From: LW23 sp041287705
Lineage (GTDB): Bacteria; Verrucomicrobiota; Verrucomicrobiia; Methylacidiphilales; UBA1321
NCBI GenBank assembly: GCA_041287705.1
Contig: JBGGNE010000275.1
Coordinates: forward strand, 16,454-80,453
Direction: 5' to 3'
DNA: 64,000 nt
A program made the position numbers and the translations under genes. Position 1 is the first letter of the stretch. Every line of letters begins with the position of its first letter. A model generated the notes under the pieces. It did no database searches. It worked only from the letters and a program-made list of their open reading frames with translations, and was not told where the DNA came from. This document shows positions 53,654 to 62,101 of the stretch, piece by piece.

Positions 53654-54424
53654 ATGAGCGATTCCAATCTGGTAAATCGTTCGCGATTACCTAACTTCCT
53701 GTATGTCTTTATCGGCGCAATGGCTTCACTCTGTATACCAATTCACGCGCAGGATCGCATGGCTCACGTGGACGCAGCCGAGAAACTGGTTAGCGAACTG
53801 GATTCCCGAAACAACGAGTACGCCTACAAGGATCCGTTCATCAAATGGAAGGGAGATGCCGGCGTCGAGCAATCCTCGGCGCGGTGCGACTGCAGTGCCT
53901 TCGTCACGCTTTTGCTGCAGCATACCTACGGATACTCCGCAGACCAGATCCAACAGTGGCTGAGCCGGGCTATGCCGGTCGCCAGAATTTATCACGACAA
54001 GATTGAGGCAGGAAACGGATTCCTTCGGGTTGATCGCATTGATCAAATGAAACGTGGCGACTTTATCGCGGTGAAATACCTGGCAGGTACACAGGAACCT
54101 GGCAAACACGATACCGGCCACATTATGGTAGTTGTTCAGGCTCCAACGCTCCGTGAAGCATCCCCGCCGCTTTTAGCGGATACCACGCAGTGGGAGGTTG
54201 TCATTATCGATTCATCCAAGTCCGGCCATGGCCCCCAGGACACACGTCGCAAGCCAGACAAAACCTTCGGCACAGGGGTAGGACGAGGTATTCTGCGTCT
54301 TTACGCTGACAAAGAGGGGAAGATCGCCGGCTACTCCTGGAGCACGCTGTCGGTGTCCGAGTTCTATTCCCCAGACAAGCATCACGTTGTCGTTGGCCGG
54401 CTGGATCCAGCTTTCAAACCGTGA
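53654..54424 (+). CDS. Secreted NlpC/P60-like cysteine peptidase-type protein
   Basis: From the ATG at 53654 the product has 256 residues; the frame could open at 53591. A signal peptide (FLYVFIGAMASLCIPIHAQ) precedes a domain with CDCSAFVTLLLQHTYG near residue 77, the NlpC/P60 nucleophile-cysteine motif, and GHIMVVVQA near 155, which supplies the histidine. A serine- and acid-rich middle (SSKSGHGPQDTRRKPD) resembles the third catalytic region. The probable role is cleavage of peptide bonds in cell-wall peptidoglycan or modification of an exported substrate. It stands alone next to the kinase gene. Confidence 0.75.
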   Translation: MSDSNLVNRSRLPNFLYVFIGAMASLCIPIHAQDRMAHVDAAEKLVSELDSRNNEYAYKDPFIKWKGDAGVEQSSARCDCSAFVTLLLQHTYGYSADQIQQWLSRAMPVARIYHDKIEAGNGFLRVDRIDQMKRGDFIAVKYLAGTQEPGKHDTGHIMVVVQAPTLREASPPLLADTTQWEVVIIDSSKSGHGPQDTRRKPDKTFGTGVGRGILRLYADKEGKIAGYSWSTLSVSEFYSPDKHHVVVGRLDPAFKP

Positions 54425-54634
54425 TATTGGTATAAATGTGTTTCGTCCAGGCGCCGAGTAGCCGCCCCCCTTCGGCATCAGTACCTTGATGACATAGCCT
54501 GCCTGGGCGACCGAAACAAACGATTCGCCGCCATTTACCAGCCTGGCTTTACCGGAGCCGGGAGGATTCTGCGCCGCAGCTTTTTGCTCCGCATCTGCTT
54601 CTACCAGGGGCGCAAGTCGTAGCCGTTCATCGGG
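54425..54634 (-). pseudogene. Possible coding relic
   Basis: On the minus strand a frame free of stops from 54634 has protein-like composition: segments such as LRLAPLVEADAEQKAAAQ and ARLVNGGESFVSVAQAGYVIKVL. It has no start codon upstream and continues antisense into the peptidase gene. It may be the remains of a degraded gene. The family is not recognised. Chance composition in GC-rich DNA is the alternative. Confidence 0.3.
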
Positions 54635-54767
54635 CTAGAGCGCTCGCCTTGAGTCCGTATTGAATCTATGCCGAACGTTCGAGCATAAGCCATCAACAGG
54701 GAATCGTAACCATGCAGCCATAAGTATTCGTCAGCCCTCCTAAGCTTGAAGAGATTATTTCAAATGC

Positions 54768-54842
54768 CGTCCGTGCCAATCTGGATCAATATAAATAGCG
54801 AAAGCCCACTTTCAGGAAATGTTGCATCAGCGGGCACGGACG
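54768..54842. repeat. 10-bp perfect inverted repeat with inner hairpin
   Basis: CGTCCGTGCC (54768-54777) and GGCACGGACG (54833-54842) are perfect complements 55 bases apart. Between them GAAAG-CCCA-CTTTC (54800-54813) can form a small hairpin. It lies about 90 bases before the HAD start at 54930, so a structured leader RNA is possible. Ends of a lost mobile element are the alternative. Confidence 0.4.
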
Positions 54843-54929
54843 TTTGCAATTCTTTAGGTCAGGACACAAGAGCTTGAATTGCGACCGCAAACATCACTGT
54901 CCGCCGTGCAAAATTTGCACATTGCCACT

Positions 54930-55676
54930 ATGAGAAATCGATTTGTTGATGCATTTGACGTGATTCTTCTGGATCAGGGCAAAACGTTTATGTTTGAGAA
55001 TGACAGGTTTGGTCCTGGTGTTGATTACTATCCAGCATATGTACATACGGGAGGCTCAAAGCTTTCGCGGCGGCAGGTGCAAAGTATTATGGATCGGCTT
55101 GTGGAGAGACTATTCCAGATCTGGGAAGATTTGCAGCAATGTAATTCTTTTCCGCGCGTCGGCGATGTACTAAAGGAAATGAGGGAGAACGGCCCAGAAG
55201 GATCAAAGTTGAATGATGCTGAGATCCAACGCATCGATATGATGGTGAGTCTTCATGAAATAGGTACAATCTCCTCGCGTCATGCCGCTTCGCTGAAGGC
55301 TCTTGCCGCGAGGTATCGACTCGGAATTATCTCCAACGTCTGGGGACCGAAGGAGCCGTTTGAGGATAACCTGAAGCGCGCCGGCGTTTTTCCGTGCTTC
55401 GAGCACATCGTCTGGTCATCAGACTATGGTTGTGTAAAACCCGACCCACGCCTGTTTCATGTTGCTCTTCAACATTTTGGTGTGGACCCGGCCCGCGTGC
55501 TGTTCGTAGGAGACTCGCCCCAGAGAGATGTGCATCCCGCCAGGAAGCTGGGATGCTCCGCGGTATGGATAACGAACAATGAAAGCGGCAGAGAAGGAGG
55601 CGATACAGACTATCCGTTGGATCTTCTGCCGCCGGATCTGATCATTTCAGATTTGTCTGAACTTGTAGACGCGTAA
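54930..55676 (+). CDS. HAD-superfamily hydrolase-like protein, second motif-I aspartate replaced
   Basis: From the ATG at 54930 the product has 248 residues; a TTG at 54879 would add 17. HAD motif I reads LLDQGKTF: Asp15 is present, but the second Asp of DxD is Gly17. Motif II is ISNVW (Ser near 148), motif III the lysine in VKPDPRLF (near 170), and motif IV GDSPQRDV (Asp near 195 and 200). Phosphatase-type HADs need the second Asp; haloacid dehalogenases and some other members do not. The cap is of the small helical C1 type. Function is open. Preceded by a structured-looking 450-base region. Confidence 0.85.
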   Translation: MRNRFVDAFDVILLDQGKTFMFENDRFGPGVDYYPAYVHTGGSKLSRRQVQSIMDRLVERLFQIWEDLQQCNSFPRVGDVLKEMRENGPEGSKLNDAEIQRIDMMVSLHEIGTISSRHAASLKALAARYRLGIISNVWGPKEPFEDNLKRAGVFPCFEHIVWSSDYGCVKPDPRLFHVALQHFGVDPARVLFVGDSPQRDVHPARKLGCSAVWITNNESGREGGDTDYPLDLLPPDLIISDLSELVDA

Positions 55677-55869
55677 GTCGATGGGCGCAGTGACTCCCAG
55701 GTGGAATGTTGCTGCGGTTTTGACAGAGCCAACATCCAGGTAGCTGGAGAGGGGAGGGCTGCCGGGCACGCAGGCCAGTCGGCGCGAAGCAGTTGGCCGC
55801 CGCTCATGACAGGCTGCGGCACGGGGCATCCATGCCGTAGCTCTGGTCAACCGCTTTTCAGTTTCAATT

Positions 55870-58293
55870 TCACCGAGTCGGAGACTCAATTGCTACAACG
55901 AAGTTCTTTCCTTCCCAGTGTTGGGCTTCTTTCCAGAAGAAAGTGAACTCCACGCTGGTGCCTTCCGGGCAGGTGAAGACCGGGAGATCGGCGAAGCGCA
56001 GGTCCAGCGCGACGTTGTGGGCGGTGTGACGGGTGTTAGTGGTTGCCCAGCCGTCGGCGGACCAGCGCACTTCGGCGTCGGCATCGACAATAAGGCGAAG
56101 CGTTTTGCCGCTGGGGATGCGCCGGGTCTGGTGGCGGAAGGTCCACATCTCAAAGAGGCTCTGGATCGGCTGGGCGACATAGCGCCGGTAGGCGGGCTCT
56201 ACGCGGTCGAAGCAAACTCCGTCGTACGAGCTTCTAACGAGCGAGATATACTCCGCGTGCGACCAGCATAGCGGCATGGCCGAGCCGCTGGGCTCGCCGC
56301 GTTTCATTTTGCCGCCCGGGAGGTCGTCGCCGTCCCAGACCTGCTCGCAGATCATGCCGCCGTTGTTCGCAAACTTCTCGATCGCCACGATATAGGGGGT
56401 GGGGTCGCGCCCTGCGGCGAGTTCGTAGTGGCCCCGCTCGCCGGTCAGAATGGGCCAGGAGCGGCCGACGCCTGTGCCGTCAAAGGCCGCGCCGTCGTCT
56501 TTCTGCCCGTAGCCGTCGAAATTATAGCGCCGCCAGCATGGGCCCTGGGGCAGATCATATTTGATGATGTGATCGATGACGTTGATCGACGAGACGACAG
56601 CCGGGTCGTTTGCGGGGCGGATGCCCAGGCGCACCAGATTCAGGAAGTCGCCACCCACAATGCTTTTTGCGGGATGACGGCCGCCGCCGTTGGCCAGTGA
56701 GACCTCGGTGGTATTGGGATCCGCATGGGGATCGGGATGATGCGGGTCGCTTGGGTTAACCCGGATGTAGTGCTTCGGACAGCCAGGGACGAGCTCGCCT
56801 GCGGTGGTGACGGTCCAGTCCTCGATATGGGCGGCCAGCCAGTCGGCGTACTCCAGCAGAAGCGCTTCCGTATCCGCGTCCCCCGCCACACGCGCGAAGT
56901 CCGCGGCGCAGACCAGTCCGGCGATGACCACGGCCAGGGTGGAAGGCGAGTAGCCCGACGCTTCCTCCCAGCGCTCCTGGTGAGTGACAGGGCCCTGCCG
57001 CATCAGGAACGCCGCGCCACGAAGAATCATGGTGCAGGGATTGAATTTGCCCATATCCACTTGGGCACGGCGCAGCCGCCAGGCCAACAGGATGGGTGCG
57101 GCAATTTCATCGAGCTGCAGGCCCGGCCAGTAGGCGGTGCCATCGATCCAGCTATTCTGGGGGAAGCTTCCGTCATCGCGCTGAATGGCGGCGAGCCAGA
57201 TCAGTGCGCGCAGCGGAGTGCCTGTCTGCCCGGTGGCCAGCAACGCGGTGGCGCTTTGCACCATATCGCGCGTCCAGACCAGATGATAACCGCCCAGATC
57301 GTCGTCTCCCTTCGCTTCGCCCCACGGGATGCTCATGGAGGCGATAAGCGCGCCCTCAAACAGCTTGTCCTCGTGAGCGAGCAAGATGCAGCGGCTGAGA
57401 CGGTACATGCTTCCGCCGTCGCCGGTATGAGCGAAAAGCGCAGCGTCTTCCGTAACGCGCGCGGCCTGCCATTGCCGGACGTAGCTGTCGCGGTGAACCT
57501 CAAAGGGCTCGGCCAGCGATTGCAGCAGCTTGACCACGGAGCTCTGGAAACTTCTGCCCAGCGCTAAGGCTATCATGAAGGACTCGCCGTCCAGGGCTTC
57601 AGAGGCGATTTCCCCGATCAGGGCGATGTTGCCGTGCTCGGCGGAGCGGAACTCCCAGTCCATGTGGAAGTTATCCATCAGGTCGGTCCACCCGTCGCTT
57701 GCGCCCACATAGCCGACCGATCGCCTGGAGAAATTCTCGCTGCACCCCATAGCGAGGTGGAAATTATTATACCCGGCGTGGATGAGGTTATGCCCGCTGA
57801 CTTCGGTGCAGCAGCCTGAGTTATCGGCACCCTGCCTCACCATGTGGGGAGCCAGAAGCGCGTACAGCCGCAGCCTGCCGCGCAGCGATTCATCCAGAAT
57901 CTCCACCTTGGTACGCACCAAAAGCACGGAACGGTGCGGATCGGTCACGATATCCTTGATGATGCGATACCGGCCATTGGGCTCGGAGTTGGTCAGCCTG
58001 TAGTACGGGCAGGCCAGCGCAGGGTATTCCAGTTCGTGAATGAGATCGCGCTTTTCCTCATGGCAAAACGTTTCGCCGTCGCTGATCAGAAACTGAAAGT
58101 CACGCGTATTAGGCTGGTCGACAGTCGGGTAGTAGATCTCGTTAACAATGCCGTGGCTGAGGGTGAACCAGAGCCGGCAACTGGTGTGGTACGCCGTACC
58201 AAGGCCTTCCTTGGCGCTGGAGGTCCACTGCGGCTTAATGCCGGGCGCGCCAAAAGCGGTTGCGCCTGGGGAAGAATGGGAAGTGGCACTCAT
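55870..58293 (-). CDS. Glucan 1,4-alpha-glucosidase-like (GH15 glucoamylase)
   Basis: The 807-residue protein has an N-terminal beta-sandwich (residues 20-270) typical of bacterial GH15 enzymes, then an (alpha/alpha)6 barrel. Characteristic segments are HLVWTRDMVQSATALLATG, QRDDGSFPQNSWIDG and WPGLQLDEIAAPILLAW. Glu443/Glu444 (RWEEASGYSPST) supplies the general acid, and Glu650 (ICEQVWDGDDLPGG) the base. There is no signal peptide, so it may act on intracellular alpha-glucan or maltodextrin and release beta-glucose. Its ATG overlaps the glucokinase TGA as ATGA, so glucose is made and phosphorylated by a coupled pair. Confidence 0.92.
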   Translation of the reverse strand: MSATSHSSPGATAFGAPGIKPQWTSSAKEGLGTAYHTSCRLWFTLSHGIVNEIYYPTVDQPNTRDFQFLISDGETFCHEEKRDLIHELEYPALACPYYRLTNSEPNGRYRIIKDIVTDPHRSVLLVRTKVEILDESLRGRLRLYALLAPHMVRQGADNSGCCTEVSGHNLIHAGYNNFHLAMGCSENFSRRSVGYVGASDGWTDLMDNFHMDWEFRSAEHGNIALIGEIASEALDGESFMIALALGRSFQSSVVKLLQSLAEPFEVHRDSYVRQWQAARVTEDAALFAHTGDGGSMYRLSRCILLAHEDKLFEGALIASMSIPWGEAKGDDDLGGYHLVWTRDMVQSATALLATGQTGTPLRALIWLAAIQRDDGSFPQNSWIDGTAYWPGLQLDEIAAPILLAWRLRRAQVDMGKFNPCTMILRGAAFLMRQGPVTHQERWEEASGYSPSTLAVVIAGLVCAADFARVAGDADTEALLLEYADWLAAHIEDWTVTTAGELVPGCPKHYIRVNPSDPHHPDPHADPNTTEVSLANGGGRHPAKSIVGGDFLNLVRLGIRPANDPAVVSSINVIDHIIKYDLPQGPCWRRYNFDGYGQKDDGAAFDGTGVGRSWPILTGERGHYELAAGRDPTPYIVAIEKFANNGGMICEQVWDGDDLPGGKMKRGEPSGSAMPLCWSHAEYISLVRSSYDGVCFDRVEPAYRRYVAQPIQSLFEMWTFRHQTRRIPSGKTLRLIVDADAEVRWSADGWATTNTRHTAHNVALDLRFADLPVFTCPEGTSVEFTFFWKEAQHWEGKNFVVAIESPTR

Positions 58294-59057
58294 ACGTTGG
58301 CGGGAGGAACCTCTGTAGGCACCTCGCGCGGTGCGTCCTTCATTTCTTCGGGTTGGGGAATAGCCACGGGCGAGTCCGGCGCGGGCTCCTGGACAGCGTT
58401 GCCAAAGCGATCGGTCCAGAGTCGGAAACCGCCGGTGAAGGCGGCCTCATTGTGCCCCAGGAAGACATTCTCCGGCAGCACCTTAACTTTCTCGGCATTG
58501 CCGCCGCCGAGAATAACGTAGTCCGCGCAGAGCGCCTGCTGCAGCAGCTTGACGACAACCGCCACGTGCTCGCGCCACCTGGCCTTGCCCAGGCGATCCA
58601 GCCCGCGCTTGCCCACGTAGTCCTCGTACGTGCTGCCCTTACGGTAGGGAAGATGCGCCAATTCCATAGGCTGCAGTACGTCGTCGATAATAAGTGCCGA
58701 ACCCAGGCCGGTGCCCAGCCCCAGAAAGAGCATTCGTCCGCCCTTATAGCTCCCCAGCGCCTGCATCGCCGCGTCGTTGACCATCCGCACCGGCTTGCCA
58801 AACGCCTTCTGGTAATTGAACCCCACCCAGCCATGACCAAGGTTTGACGGCTCCAGCATCGGTTTATCTTTAATGACAACTCCGGGGTAACCGATAGAGA
58901 CAACATCATAAGCCCAGCCGGCAATGGCTGCGACAACCTCCGTCGCCATGGCATCCGGCGTCATGTCGGGGCCTGAATCGATCTTGATCTTTTCCGTCTG
59001 GCCCGTAGCCAGTGCTTTTACGTGCGAACCGCCTACATCAATGGCGAGTATGTTCAT
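58290..59057 (-). CDS. ppgK: ROK-family glucokinase, polyphosphate-glucokinase-like
   Basis: The 255-residue protein begins with an ATPase-type phosphate loop (LAIDVGGSHVKALATG) and has VSIGYPGVV, RMVNDAAMQALG with the catalytic Asp, and LFLGLGTGLGSALI, in the order of ROK and polyphosphate glucokinases. The ROK zinc motif is absent, which suits the PPGK subgroup. A C-terminal extension is Pro/Glu-rich. It phosphorylates glucose to glucose 6-phosphate using ATP or polyphosphate; the donor cannot be decided from sequence. It is the first gene of a two-gene coupled operon with the GH15 enzyme. The gene symbol is a family assignment. Confidence 0.85.
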   Translation of the reverse strand: MNILAIDVGGSHVKALATGQTEKIKIDSGPDMTPDAMATEVVAAIAGWAYDVVSIGYPGVVIKDKPMLEPSNLGHGWVGFNYQKAFGKPVRMVNDAAMQALGSYKGGRMLFLGLGTGLGSALIIDDVLQPMELAHLPYRKGSTYEDYVGKRGLDRLGKARWREHVAVVVKLLQQALCADYVILGGGNAEKVKVLPENVFLGHNEAAFTGGFRLWTDRFGNAVQEPAPDSPVAIPQPEEMKDAPREVPTEVPPANV

Positions 59058-59277
59058 AGTGGATACGTGAAAGCCTACTCGCTTTCGGACTCCTATCCAC
59101 TGCTAAGACCAACTAACGATGCGAAATGGTCTAGCCTGCATCTGTGCTGAATGCTCGCTGCCCAGGGCGATCGCGAGGTAAAAGGAGAATGCAAAAGCTG
59201 CACGATAGGGTCAGGCAACCGGAAAAGCCCAAAAATCGTTTGTTTGTAAGACCACATTACAAGTTTCGGGAGTCAGT

Positions 59278-60465
59278 CTAAAATTTTTCTCCTACGGGCA
59301 GCCGGGCCGCTTTCCACGTTGTACGATGGTTGCGTACCCAGAGTTGCAGCGCTCTGTCCCAGCCGATGTCACGGCCGGCATTCATGCTTTCTTCGGCGCG
59401 CAGTTTCAGTACTTCGATACGCTCTGCTTCATTCTCCTGGTGCAGAGGAGTGAGAGGAATCCCCATTTTCTTCGCAACCCTGCGGATGTACTCGCTGTGG
59501 GCAATCGCTACGTCCAGCTCGTTGATCTCAATTTCATCATGGCTTGCAGGGGGAGTGCACTCCCTCCGTTGGTCCAGTTGGATGGTAAGCCAGGCAGCAA
59601 GGTCTTGCACACGGACAGGATCGCAGCCTTCACTCGCAAAAATGTGCAGAGACTCCTTCTTTCCATCCAGCAACACAGCATTCAGGTGAGCGTATTGCTG
59701 GATACTGGTCCACGCCGAGGACATTCCCTTGTGGCCTGCTTCAAACCTCGCAATGCTCACCAGTTGGATTTTGAGTGGAATCTGACGAAACGGGGAGAAG
59801 AATCGCGGCACATCTGGCTGCTCGACGAGGGCGAGCCCGCGCGAAAAATCGAGCGTTAGTTGAGGAGGTTTGCGCGGTATGTTTAAATATCTCGTTGCCA
59901 ACAGCAAAATGGCAAGTATGGCATAGGAGAAAACAGACTGAAGACGAAACTGCCCCGCTGCCGTTTCTATTATGACTCCCACCACAATGCACAGCACGGG
60001 CAACACTCCTTGCAAGCTAAAATAGCGTGTTACCGCTTGCGGGAAGGTGCTAAACTGCACCGTCAGAACTTCTGGCCCGACATCCGCACCGGCACCCGGG
60101 GCCTTACTCCATTCACTCTGAAAACCTGCGGCAACCGGGTGGCGTGTGCCGTGCCAGTACAAAATGGCAGGCGCGACAAACCCTCTTTGCATCAATAGAA
60201 TGGCGAAGACAAATGCCCAAATGGCCTGTTTACCAACCGCGGAACCGTCTTTCCCCATACGCCATTCCATAATGAAGACGATTACGCCCACTATAGTGGC
60301 GACGAACATGAAAAGCAAAAGCCACCTGTTCACATAAAGCTCTCTGCGAACGCGCTCCCACGGCCCAATCTGCAGAGGTTCCCTGGCGGTGTCAGCCATT
60401 CCCACAGGCTCCTGCACTGGATCATGTATTGAAGCCACCGGAATATCTGGATTTGGCGGCGTCAT
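59278..60465 (-). CDS. Unrecognised membrane protein
   Basis: The 395-residue protein has about four membrane helices in its first 200 residues (WLLLFMFVATIVGVIVFIMEW; AIWAFVFAILLMQRGFVAPAILYW; LPVLCIVVGVIIETAAG; YAILAILLLATRYL). A soluble C-terminal half contains a possible helical domain (EIEINELDVAIAHSEYIRRVAKKMGIPL). Family not recognised. There is no adjacent partner in the same direction. The first 45 residues are hydrophilic and acidic, so the N-terminus is probably cytoplasmic. Confidence 0.75.
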   Translation of the reverse strand: MTPPNPDIPVASIHDPVQEPVGMADTAREPLQIGPWERVRRELYVNRWLLLFMFVATIVGVIVFIMEWRMGKDGSAVGKQAIWAFVFAILLMQRGFVAPAILYWHGTRHPVAAGFQSEWSKAPGAGADVGPEVLTVQFSTFPQAVTRYFSLQGVLPVLCIVVGVIIETAAGQFRLQSVFSYAILAILLLATRYLNIPRKPPQLTLDFSRGLALVEQPDVPRFFSPFRQIPLKIQLVSIARFEAGHKGMSSAWTSIQQYAHLNAVLLDGKKESLHIFASEGCDPVRVQDLAAWLTIQLDQRRECTPPASHDEIEINELDVAIAHSEYIRRVAKKMGIPLTPLHQENEAERIEVLKLRAEESMNAGRDIGWDRALQLWVRNHRTTWKAARLPVGEKF

Positions 60466-60669
60466 GTTTCCGGTATATCAGATCGCTCTCTATAACTGCG
60501 AGCAACTTTTACGAAGCGTAATGCGCTTCGACAACGTGACCCGCTTTTGCCTGGGCGAAAGCTTCTCTCGCTTAAGGACAGCGAGATCATCACCAGCCAT
60601 CATCTCCACCGCGCCACCCAGTTGTGCGGAGTGGGCAACTACTCGCTCGCATGACGCCACTGGGTTCGC

Positions 60670-61035
60670 GTGGAAAAGCACGGCATCCAGGAAATGTCGG
60701 TATATACCCTGTCGCTGCTCGCCATCAGTCTCTACTATGCCAACGGCAAGCTCATCTCCGAGCGCATATGGGATGGGCTCGCCCTGAGCGCAACCCACCT
60801 GATCCAGATTCATGCCGAAACTGGAAACCTCGGGATTGCTTCCAGTCTCGTCCATGATTTTGCCCCGATAGTTCACTCCGACGCCCTGCTGTCGGATGAA
60901 ACCGGCCGGGCATTCCTCAATAAATCGTGGGACAAAGCGACCCGGACGCTGATGGAAGCGCAAAACACAGTTCCCGAGGCACCTCCACGCTCACCCAACG
61001 CCATAGCTGACGCGGTGAATGGCGATGGGTGGTAA
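60670..61035 (+). CDS. Hypothetical protein, possibly the 3' part of a broken gene
   Basis: From the GTG at 60670 the product has 121 residues; an ATG at 60694 gives 113. Segments such as SVYTLSLLAISLYYANGKLISERIWDG look protein-like, with helical character. No family recognised. The same frame continues upstream for about 40 codons of similar composition, to a TAA near 60500, but is interrupted by TGA at 60651-60653. Either this is a short gene or a longer one has been inactivated. A minus-strand frame over the same bases is less convincing. Confidence 0.45.
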   Translation: MEKHGIQEMSVYTLSLLAISLYYANGKLISERIWDGLALSATHLIQIHAETGNLGIASSLVHDFAPIVHSDALLSDETGRAFLNKSWDKATRTLMEAQNTVPEAPPRSPNAIADAVNGDGW

Positions 61036-61060
61036 GCGGTCCTGGCCCGTTCGAGAGTCT

Positions 61061-62101
61061 TCACATCGTCAGAAGCCCCTTCAATACCTTGCCTGAGTCT
61101 ACGGCGGCAAAAGCATCAGCGAATTCCGTCAGCGGCCACTGGTGCGTGAGAAAGTCCTCGGCACGAACGATTCCGCGACGCAGCAGATCTGCGACCGTGC
61201 CATAGCAAAGATGTTCTTCGGCAGGAGCAAGTTGAACGGAAGCGTGCCCGCCGCTGTTGCCCCAGCCTAGATCGTAGCGCTGATCCTCCGCCGCCCCGTA
61301 GATGCCGATTGTGCCGCCCTTGGCCAGTATTCGGAGGCCGATATTCACCTGATCCCGTTGCCCGACCGCCTCGGCATAGAAGTCCACTCCGTGTCCATTT
61401 GTAAGCTGTACCACTACGGAGCGCGTATCCTGCGAGGTCACGTTAATGATTTCGTCGGCGCAGAGACGCCGCGCCACAGCCAGACGCTCATCGCGACGGC
61501 CAAGCACGATCACCTGGCGTGCACCCGCCAGTTTGCACCACAGGGCAATGCCAAGCCCGGCGATACCTGTTCCGGCGACACAAACCACTTTTCCACCCAC
61601 GGGTGGCATATGATGCAGCCAGCTCATCGTCTCCGCCAGGGCTATAGCCGCAATGCCCTGCTGTACACTCAGCCCATGGGGAAGAACGTTCTGTCTAAGC
61701 GCGGTATAGTCATATGCCATCGAAGTATCACCGTCTTCTTCCATCGCAAGCCTGTCCCGTACAATGCCAAACTCCGCGAATCCTCCCCAGGCACTGGCCA
61801 GACCGTCCCGCGATGTCCCCGGCCAGATAGCGCATGGCCGCGTGACAAGTTCCACCATATGGAAATGCCGGACCTTCGGGCCTGTTTCCACGACTTCTCC
61901 CACCGCCTCGTGGCCAAGCAGAGCCGGATATGCCTTATGATACGGTTGCCGGCCCGCAATCAGTTCCCGGTCGGTGGTCGAACAAATGCCGCACGCGCGA
62001 ATTCGAACCAGAGCTTCGTGCGGACTTGGCACCGGCACGTGGATTTCCCTTAGCACAAGCCGTCCTGGCTCCTGAACAACAAGGGCTTTCATCAGCTTCA
62101 C
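61061..62101 (-). CDS. Zinc-dependent MDR dehydrogenase
   Basis: The 346-residue protein starts with GTG at 62099-62101, which overlaps the upstream TGA as GTGA; an ATG three codons later is possible. GroES-like and Rossmann domains are present. The catalytic zinc ligands are ACGICS (Cys near 38) and GHEAVGEV (His near 62), and the coenzyme motif is AGTGIAGLGIALW near 175. The four-cysteine structural zinc lobe of classical alcohol dehydrogenases is absent. It probably oxidises a sugar alcohol or sugar with NAD(P). It is coupled to a second MDR gene. Confidence 0.9.
   Translation of the reverse strand: MKLMKALVVQEPGRLVLREIHVPVPSPHEALVRIRACGICSTTDRELIAGRQPYHKAYPALLGHEAVGEVVETGPKVRHFHMVELVTRPCAIWPGTSRDGLASAWGGFAEFGIVRDRLAMEEDGDTSMAYDYTALRQNVLPHGLSVQQGIAAIALAETMSWLHHMPPVGGKVVCVAGTGIAGLGIALWCKLAGARQVIVLGRRDERLAVARRLCADEIINVTSQDTRSVVVQLTNGHGVDFYAEAVGQRDQVNIGLRILAKGGTIGIYGAAEDQRYDLGWGNSGGHASVQLAPAEEHLCYGTVADLLRRGIVRAEDFLTHQWPLTEFADAFAAVDSGKVLKGLLTM

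Noticed and set aside
60490..60963. 157-codon minus-strand frame opposite the small plus-strand gene
   Set aside because: The plus frame has more protein-like composition; the minus frame lacks a ribosome binding site and recognisable features. The choice is not certain.
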